Below are positions 57,536-64,000 of a DNA stretch of 64,000 nt, in pieces. The notes under the pieces were generated by a model. That model saw only the letters and a list, made by a program, of their open reading frames with translations, had not been told where the DNA came from and searched no databases. The stretch covers positions 1,133,501-1,197,500 of the forward strand of contig JAYKKI010000088.1 of the NCBI GenBank assembly GCA_039881145.1, given 5' to 3'. The position numbers and the translations under genes are program-made. The DNA is from Druceiella hillmani. Its lineage: Eukaryota; Arthropoda; Insecta; Lepidoptera; Hepialidae. Within the stretch, counting starts at the first letter, position 1, and every line of letters starts with the position of its first letter.

Positions 57536-57849
57536 GGAATGCCATTTTTATATCATTAGCGTTAGATTAATACTTTGTTGAATGTAAACAGGAAAGTTCA
57601 GCTATTATATTCGCATCTTGTTCCCAGCGTCTTGTGCGATAATAGAGTATGTTTAGACTATGTTTCTCGCAGTCGTGGTCAGCAAAAAAATACGGGTTTT
57701 GGGTTCTCAAAACACATTAGCAGTTTTGTTTTAAAATATAAGTGGCACTATCTAACATTTAGTACTTTAGATTTTTAATAATGACTACAAAACACCGAGT
57801 TTCATCCTTCACGAATGATTCTTTTCTTCTTTTCTTTACTGAAGATTTT

Positions 57850-58315
57850 GCTCGTCTTGAACTGCCTTTTTAGACGAGCTGATCGGCTGCTTTCATACTG
57901 TCCTGTCTTCGGAGTATCTCATGGCGGCAGTGACAGCGGAGTCCTGTGTTGATCTTAACCTGACCAGCTCAGCGGCTAGGGTATCGACCGCGAGGTCTTT
58001 TGCCCTCTATTTTCCCTACGATAACTAGTTAATCTAGGTTGTGTTGAATTCGTTGGTAACAGATAGTCAAGAGTTTTGTTTTAATTTGGAGTTGATCGAG
58101 TATGGATTTATCGGTTCTTTTGATAGTCCATGGTATAGGCACACAGTATTTTTCTCCAACAATACATCTCAAACGCTTCAACCTTCTGCATGTCCACTGC
58201 GCGGGAATAGTCCAGGATTCAAAACCATGTAGAAAGATGGGGGGAACAAATGTTCGCATCAGTTTCTTTTTGGTTACATTGGAGACCTTCCAGTCCTGCC
58301 ACGATTCTATTTATT
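57850..58315 (-). pseudogene. LINE reverse transcriptase 3' end
   Basis: Minus-strand translation gives FVPPIFLHGFESWTIPA (the PIFLYG-E-WT block), then VPIPWTIKRTDKSILDQL and LLTICYQRIQH. After a stop it gives GKIEGKRPRGRYPSR, another stop and KINTGL. The order FLYG-ETWT, (R)IPWT-KRTN-SIL, L-TICLQRI, G-(V/I)EGKR-RGR-P-RW is that of insect RTE/jockey-like endonuclease-reverse transcriptase C-termini. Stops replace two conserved positions (the W after RGR-P-R is a stop), so it is dead. The catalytic core and endonuclease are missing, as usual for 5'-truncated LINE copies. Confidence 0.8.
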
Positions 58316-58319
58316 AAGT

Positions 58320-58620
58320 TAAAAACTAGCCTTTATATTAGTTCGGATTAAGAGCTAAATCAATACTAAATTTTCATGATGATACCTGTTTGAGTAACAA
58401 ACATTCAAACAAACTTTTTGTGGGGATAGTATTTCGCGCGAGCGAAGACACAGGTAAGCGAAGCGAGCGAAAACAGCTTATATGCTATCTCACTACGTGA
58501 ACTTTACACGTCCAAAGTTGATGGGTATTCTTTTCTTGGTTGTTGAGTTCCGACAAAATAACCAAAAAGAATTGATAACCAACTTAACTTTCAATTTTTT
58601 AATATTATTAAGGATTAGTC
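58320..58620. other. spacer with repeat-tail words
   Basis: tttgagtaacaaacattcaa (58390) has the form of a LINE/SINE tail. A small gcgagcgaag/gcgaagcgagcg cluster is at 58437-58472. No gene. Confidence 0.35.
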
Positions 58621-58626
58621 ATACTA

Positions 58627-58873
58627 TTATAAAGAGTTAATTGGTACTGCAAGAATTTTTTTTCGAATTCCTCTCAAGAAGGAATTTTCAGCCTTGTCGT
58701 ATTTCTGAGCACAGATCACGTCTGAAACACTTAAAGATTCGCAATACATGCCAATTTGATATGTTCTCTTTAATGCATTAGAAATCCTCGTAGTCCAAAT
58801 TACCTCACTGGCAGATATAATGATTGCCTGTTCACGATCCCGGGGTACGCTCTAAAAGCTTACTCACCCTATT
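58627..58873 (-). CDS. coding-like terminal exon, unrecognised
   Basis: On the minus strand, right after an acceptor-like gcttttAG, a frame of about 80 codons runs to TAA at 58629-58627. It includes VPRDREQAIIISA, SEVIWTTRISNALKRTYQIG, MYCESLSVSDVICAQKYDKA and FLRGIRKKILAVPINSL. Residue use is protein-like (Trp, charged residues, Ser/Asp, few AT-driven runs), and the frame stays open through an 8-A run that would betray random drift. No start codon fits, so it would be a last exon or an ORF fragment. I do not recognise the family. It could belong to a host gene or a transposon ORF. The LINE fragment lies 310 bp further left, on the same strand. Confidence 0.4.
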
Positions 58874-58879
58874 TATTAC

Positions 58880-59815
58880 TAAACTTCACAATTCGAAGTG
58901 GTAATTATTATCTTTGACAATTATCAAGATAAATGTACATTGATAATTATGTCGATAAATGTAATCGAAAATATTTAATTTGCCACTTCATTTTTTTAGT
59001 AATACTTAGAAATATTAGTACGCCACTTAACATTTATGGCGGGGGGTTCCCCGTGTCGTGTTTCATATCTGTCAAACTGTCAGTTTTTCTCCATTTGTAT
59101 TGGTTATCGCTGTAACTGTCAGTTATTCTTGTTCTGAATCTGAAATCAGTTTTAAGTTTTATTTTGAATTAGGAATCTACAGATTCAGACAATCGTCTAA
59201 CAGTTGCGGTTGAGGAGTATAAGAATGATAGTCCACTCATTAATTTTGTTAGTTCATATATAGTTTGATTTTTATCTATTTTTGTTTAAAAGTTTTTTTA
59301 CTAGTTTTTAATTGCCAAATCATGGTCAAAATAAATAAAAGATTACCTTGTTGTTAAATATGTATACTTTGTTACTAAACTACTTGCTTCTTACGTAAAA
59401 GTTAATAAATAATACCAGTTAAATGAAGATCGATTGATACATCTTAGTTAAATAATTACTGGATAATTATCATGATAATTATCGCAATAATTATCACGAA
59501 GCACATTTGTCTTGAAAATTTCGAACCCTGCTAAACATACCTCTACCTCTTACGAAAAATCCTTAACTGTCCAAACAGGGAAACTTTGAGACAACTTGAT
59601 TCTAATCCCAAGAAAATATCCCCGATAAATAACTTCAAGGATCGAGGGGATCCTAAACCTTGATCTTTCTGCACTCCTGTCCTTTCCTTCTTTCATCCTA
59701 ACTCATGTCAATATTTGTATTATTTTATTGTTTTTTTTTAAATCCTCATTTATTAAGCTTTTGTTTTTTAAATACACCTTGTTTATATTGTAACTTCTTT
59801 TACAATTTTTCAATA
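58880..59815. other. AT-rich spacer with a 22-bp palindrome
   Basis: gataattatcatgataatta plus tc (59462-59483) is a perfect palindrome. Similar gataattat words are at 58941 and 58918. Otherwise nothing recognised. Confidence 0.45.
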
Positions 59816-59910
59816 CTTATCGTTTTGATTGAATTGAAGAGATTGCTCGTATAGCAATAAATTCGCCTTATGTGTTTTACATTAAAGTTGTTAAATAAAT
59901 AAATAAAAAC
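59815..59910 (+). mobile_element. LINE/SINE 3' tail with AAAT repeats
   Basis: gattgaattgaagagattgc, tcgtatagcaataaattcgc and cttatgtgttttacattaaa end in aaataaataaataaaaac. The agcaataa(a/g)ttcgcc motif is also in the SINE at 39360-39390 and is typical of lepidopteran element tails. The body probably extends left into 59510-59720, but I cannot place its start. Confidence 0.6.
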
Positions 59911-61595
59911 AAGAAAATAATCTATAGCCTTTTATGATTTTGGCCTTAACTACGGGGAAACTATTTATTTTTCAATAACAAAAGGCGTTTTTTCCCTAAT
60001 CATAATTACGGTTAAATGTTTCATATTTAATTACATTAAAAAGTTTCAACACAGAGTAACTGTTTGTTGAAACTAATAAATTTTTCTTTCCATGTAATAA
60101 TACTTGTATCGCTCACTATTAAATACTGAATAAAGTATCTATCTACTTGTATCGCTCATTATTTAAGTCTGACCAAGGTGTCTATCTAAATACGAATATG
60201 TTGTATCTTACCGCTAACGAGGAGTCAGAATTTAAAAATTCACCGAGTTACAAAGGATTAAATTGAATGTTTCGATAAGGACGGCAATACTGATTTGTGA
60301 CGTCATTTTTAGTAACGCTCCCAGTGTTCTATGAGAGTGAACGAGACAGGGAAATATCCCTACTCTAGGCCTACCATTAAATTTGGAAACTTGTGATTCG
60401 CTCATTTTTCCTTCAATTTTTGCAATCTTATCAATCTTGACTTTTATTTTCTAGATATCAAGTTTAGAAGTAATCAGTTAACATAAGCACTGATTTTTAT
60501 AATTTTTATTGTGTATTTCGTATTCAGTCCCATATTGTATTATTTTACTTTATGAATGACGTAAACGTTACGGAATTAATAGGTTTTAGCAGACATCCAC
60601 GTATTGTATCATAATGAAATCTTTATTTGACAGCTTTGTACGTTAAAATGGGGCCTTTGTGTAAAGGTAGCTAAGACAGTGGACGTTACGGATGACTTTA
60701 TAGTCTATATAAATATGTCTTTCGATAACATAGTAAATTAAGCCTTACTAGTAGAATTAATGGATCAAACCTTAAGTTAAGACTATGTTTTATAGTTACC
60801 TTATAACAATTATTTTATGTATTAAATTAGATACCAAAACGAATCGCTCAAAAGCATACTTCATCACATAACAAACATTTTGAATTTGCACAAACTCCCA
60901 ATAAAACCGTTACTCGAGAATCGAGGGAAGTTTCTGATCCATTCACGTTAACCAATATTAATTCCATGAAATACTATCTAAAGAAATAAAAAAAATTCTA
61001 ATCGACTATTTTTAAAGTGACACGGTGAATTAACATTACTTGACGTGCAACATAATAACGCATAAAAATTAATCTCCGGTCAACCATAAAGTACGAAACT
61101 GTCATCGTCGATAATATAGGTGCGTCCTTTTCCTTCTGCTCCCAGAATTAATAAAGATGATATTTTTCTCTCAATTATATATATATTTTCTCTCAAGTTA
61201 ATGAACAATAAAGGTCAGGACAACGCAGTTGCGATACAATACCGATTTTTGAAGAGAACATCAGGACAGCTATTATTGTCATGGGTTAGCTAATATATAT
61301 GTTAAGTAAATGATATAAGGCTGATTACCTATATATAGGATAGTAGACCTTTTTTCGGTATCACCTATAACATTACAAATATTAGCACTTCAAAATCACA
61401 AAAACTTGTCACCGTTTTAAAATGTTTCCAAACAAATATTTAACCAAAAGACAATTTTTAAAGTATAAACTTCGATTATCCTTTACATAAGAAAAAGAGA
61501 TCATAATAATGAAAATTTGTGAAGTTTTATAGTGGAAGAAACGTTGTCAGGAAGACGATTTTACAGCAATAATGTAGGCAGGTAGCCTTAAGGTC
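59911..61595. other. AT-rich spacer with minor repeats
   Basis: Two copies of acttgtatcgctca(c/t)tatt(a/t)aa lie at 60101 and 60147. A TGACGTCA is at 60298-60305. No gene is supported. Confidence 0.45.
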
Positions 61596-61596
61596 A

Positions 61597-61736
61597 GTGA
61601 CTCTCCCTCTCGCACACTTCTTCAAGTTACAAGGGAAGCGAGAAAGCGAATATTTATTCAAATATCTACTCTCCCTCTCGGACACTTCTTCAAGGTACAA
61701 GGGAAGCGAGACAGCGAATATTTATTGAAATACCTA
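61597..61736. repeat. 68-bp tandem duplication
   Basis: ctctccctctcgcacacttc, ttcaagttacaagggaagcg, agaaagcgaatatttattca and aatat(c/a) occur twice, starting at 61601 and 61669, with five or so differences. Confidence 0.92.
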
Positions 61737-62155
61737 TTTCTCGTCAATTGCTGTACTTTACATCTCTCTTAATTAAAAAAGAAGACGCGGTTAAAAGTTA
61801 GTACGATTACAGAGAAAAAATTTCCATAAAATCAGTGTCATAATGCTGATTTCGCAATAAAACAAAAAGTAGCAAACAATGTCGCTTCAAGCCTTGAACT
61901 ATTGCGGTGTGGACCACACACATACACTTAACTACAATAGCTGAATTCAAAATTCCATTGACCGCTTAACCCCGTTTTCCAACAACAGAATGGTCCATTC
62001 ATACCGCTTATCCAGTCGAGGTTGTTACGCTGGATTATGGACTGTATAGATATGCTTCCCGTGGGGTAGGCAACGATATGGGCTTGTTCTCTACGGGTGT
62101 GTTGCTGCTGCACGATGGCTGTTGGGGCTGATAACATTCATCATCCCTATTTACC
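61737..62155. other. spacer preceding the inverted 133-bp array
   Basis: A GC-richer stretch at 61900-62150 (gaggttgttacgctggatta, gctgcacgatggctgttggg) may be the body of the element that contains the array. Its open minus-strand frame (69 codons) has no recognisable domain. Confidence 0.35.
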
Positions 62156-62157
62156 CG

Positions 62158-63790
62158 ACTACGGTAGAGGAAGGGTTATGAATTTCACAGGCTATGTATA
62201 TATGTATGTATGTGAGTTAGTTTGTTACCTCATACAGACTAAATTACTAAAGTGATTTCAACAAATGAGGTGTCCTTAGATTCGTCTTGATTCAGAGATG
62301 GTTAATATAATCTAATGAATTTCACAGGCTATGTATGTACGTATGTGAATAAGTTTGTTCCCTTATACGGACTAAATTACTAAAGTGATTTCAACAAATG
62401 AGGTGTCCTTAGATTCGTCTTGATTCAGAGATGGTTAATATAATCTAATGAATTTCACAGGCTATGTATGTACGTATGTGAATAAGTTTGTTCCCTTATA
62501 CGGACTAAATTACTAAAGTGATTTCAACAAATGAGGTGTCCTTAGATTCGTCTTGATTCAGAGATGGTTAATATAACCTAATGAATTTCACAGGCTATGT
62601 ATGTACGTATGTGAATAAGTTTGTTCCCTTATACGGACTAAATTACTAAAGTGATTTCAACAAATGAGGTGTCTTTAGATTCGTCTTGATCCAGAGATGG
62701 TTAATATAACCTAATGAATTTCACAGGCTATGTATGTACGGATGTGAATAAGTTTGTTCCCTTATACGGACTAAACTACTAAAGTGATTTCAACAAGTGA
62801 GGTGTCTTTAGATTCGTCTTGATCCAGTGATGGTTAATATAATCTAATGAATTTCACAGGCTATGTATGTACGGATGTGAATAAGTTTGTTTCCTTATAC
62901 GGACTAAGCTACTAAAGTGATTTCAACAAATGAGGTGTCTTTAGATTCGTCTTGATCCAGAGATGGTTAATATAACCTAATGAATTTCACAGGCTATGTA
63001 TGTACGGATGTGAATAAGTTTGTTCCCTTATACGGACTAAACTACTAAAGTGATTTCAACAAATGAGGTGTCTTTAGATTCGTCTTGATCCAGTGATGGT
63101 TAATATAATCTAATGAATTTCACACGCTATGTATGTACGGATGTGAATAAGTTTGTTTCCTTATACGGACTAAGCTACTAAAGTGATTTCAACAAATGAG
63201 GTGTCTTTAGATTCGTCTTGATCCAGTGATGGTTAATATAATCTAATGAATTTCACAGGCTATGTATGTACGGATGTGAATAAGTTTGTTCCCTTATACG
63301 GACTAAATTACTAAAGTGATTTCAACAAATGAGGTGTCCTTAGATTCGTCTTGATCCAGAGTTAATATAATCTAATGAATTGCACAGGCTATGTATGTAC
63401 GTTTGTGAATAAGTTTGTTCCCTTATATGGACTAAACTACTAAAGTGGTTTTAACAAATGAGGTGTCTTTAGATTCGTCTTGATCCAGGAGGGTACATAC
63501 AATTATGAATTTCACACGCTATGTAATATGTATGAACGTGAGTAAGTTTGTTCCCTCGTACAGACTAAATTACTAAAGTGATTTCAACAAATGAGGTGTC
63601 GTTAGATTCGTCTTGATACGTTACATACGTTATATACCCTAAGACACTCTATGGGAGTATATATGTATGTATGTGAGTATTATATATTAGTGAGATTAAA
63701 CTACTTAATTGATTTCAACAAATGAGGTGTCCTTATATTCGTCATGACCCGGAAATTGTCGTAGTGTATATAACGTTATCAATTTCACGA
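62158..63790 (-). repeat. 133-bp tandem array, copy 2 (inverted relative to 35.5-37.1 kb)
   Basis: Units read aatttcacaggctatgtatg, tacgtatgtgaataagtttg, ttcccttatacggactaaat, tactaaagtgatttcaacaa, atgaggtgtccttagattcg, tcttgattcagagatggtta, atataatctaatg. These are the reverse complement of the array at 35.5 kb. About 12 units; the outermost ones at 63500-63790 are more diverged. The left exit text gactacggtagaggaagggt then tatgaatttcac is the inverse of the right exit of copy 1, so both arrays belong to the same repeat element. Confidence 0.95.
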
Positions 63791-64000
63791 CTGTGTATAT
63801 GTATGTATTTCGTGCGAGATGTCGGTTTAAACGTCGCGTTGTGAACATTTAAAAACATTTTTTCAGCATTTTATGTAGAAATATCGTTAAATTTTTTTTA
63901 TAAAAATTGCGAAAGTTAAATTTATAAAATAACAGGGCTTACGTGAAGGTTAGAATAGCAAAAAAACTTAGGAAGTTTATTTAAAATTTACTGGAAACCA
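63791..64000. other. AT-rich end of window
   Basis: No feature recognised in the last 210 bases. Confidence 0.5.

Overview
This looks like an intergenic and intronic stretch of an insect genome, most likely a moth or butterfly (Lepidoptera). It is AT-rich, has almost no long open frames, and is densely packed with decayed repeats. The lepidopteran assignment is inferred from dispersed repeats typical of that order: elements opening with a 'ggttccgtacctcaaaagga' type terminus followed by a 'ctgtctgtcggtctgtcaag' type segment, elements closing with 'gactcgcacttggc' type termini, and LINE/SINE tails ending in ACAT- or AAAT-type short repeats. No rRNA, functional tRNA, CRISPR array or bacterial-type operon is visible.

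Host genes. Only one exon is recognised with confidence: the first coding exon of a vaccinia-related kinase (VRK1/ballchen/NHK-1 family) on the minus strand at 8105-8291, ending at a GTAAG donor just before the glycine-rich loop. A short candidate first exon (11210-11267, +) lies 2.9 kb away in divergent orientation. Weaker candidates are first exons or promoters at 38.37-38.55 kb and 53.29-53.53 kb, an internal exon at 24.3 kb, and an unrecognised but coding-like C-terminal exon at 58.63-58.87 kb (-).

Mobile elements, left to right. 0-2.3 kb: a 144-bp tandem array that appears to be amplified from the RNase H end of a Ty1/copia retrotransposon, with the element's own C-terminus at the array edge. 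14.4 kb: a MITE. 15.2-16.0 kb: a broken LINE. 16.3-17.0 kb: a terminal-inverted-repeat element containing a frameshifted THAP zinc-finger exon. 24.8-25.2 kb: an arginine-rich ORF fragment. 25.7-26.5 kb: a dispersed repeat into which two tandem copies of a heat-shock-like promoter and leader are inserted. 34.8-35.2, 38.9-39.6, 50.7-51.35 and 52.35-53.2 kb: further dispersed repeats, one split by a tRNA-derived SINE. 46.6-47.0 kb: a short hAT element with an 8-bp target duplication. 57.9-58.3 kb: the 3' end of another LINE.

Tandem arrays are unusually many (units about 25, 31, 41, 70, 73, 122, 133, 144, 165, 186, 247 and 265 bp). The 133-bp array occurs twice, at 35.5-37.1 and 62.2-63.8 kb, in opposite orientation about 25 kb apart. 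The 186-bp array (45.35-46.0 kb) repeats the 5' end of a THAP-domain gene; a single related copy is at 56.0-56.2 kb. Several perfect or near-perfect hairpins with 2-6-nt loops also occur.

The genes do not form a pathway. The window is best read as one or two gene starts with long introns or spacers shaped by transposons, tandem amplification and local inversion. All calls were made by eye; no alignment or database search was run.
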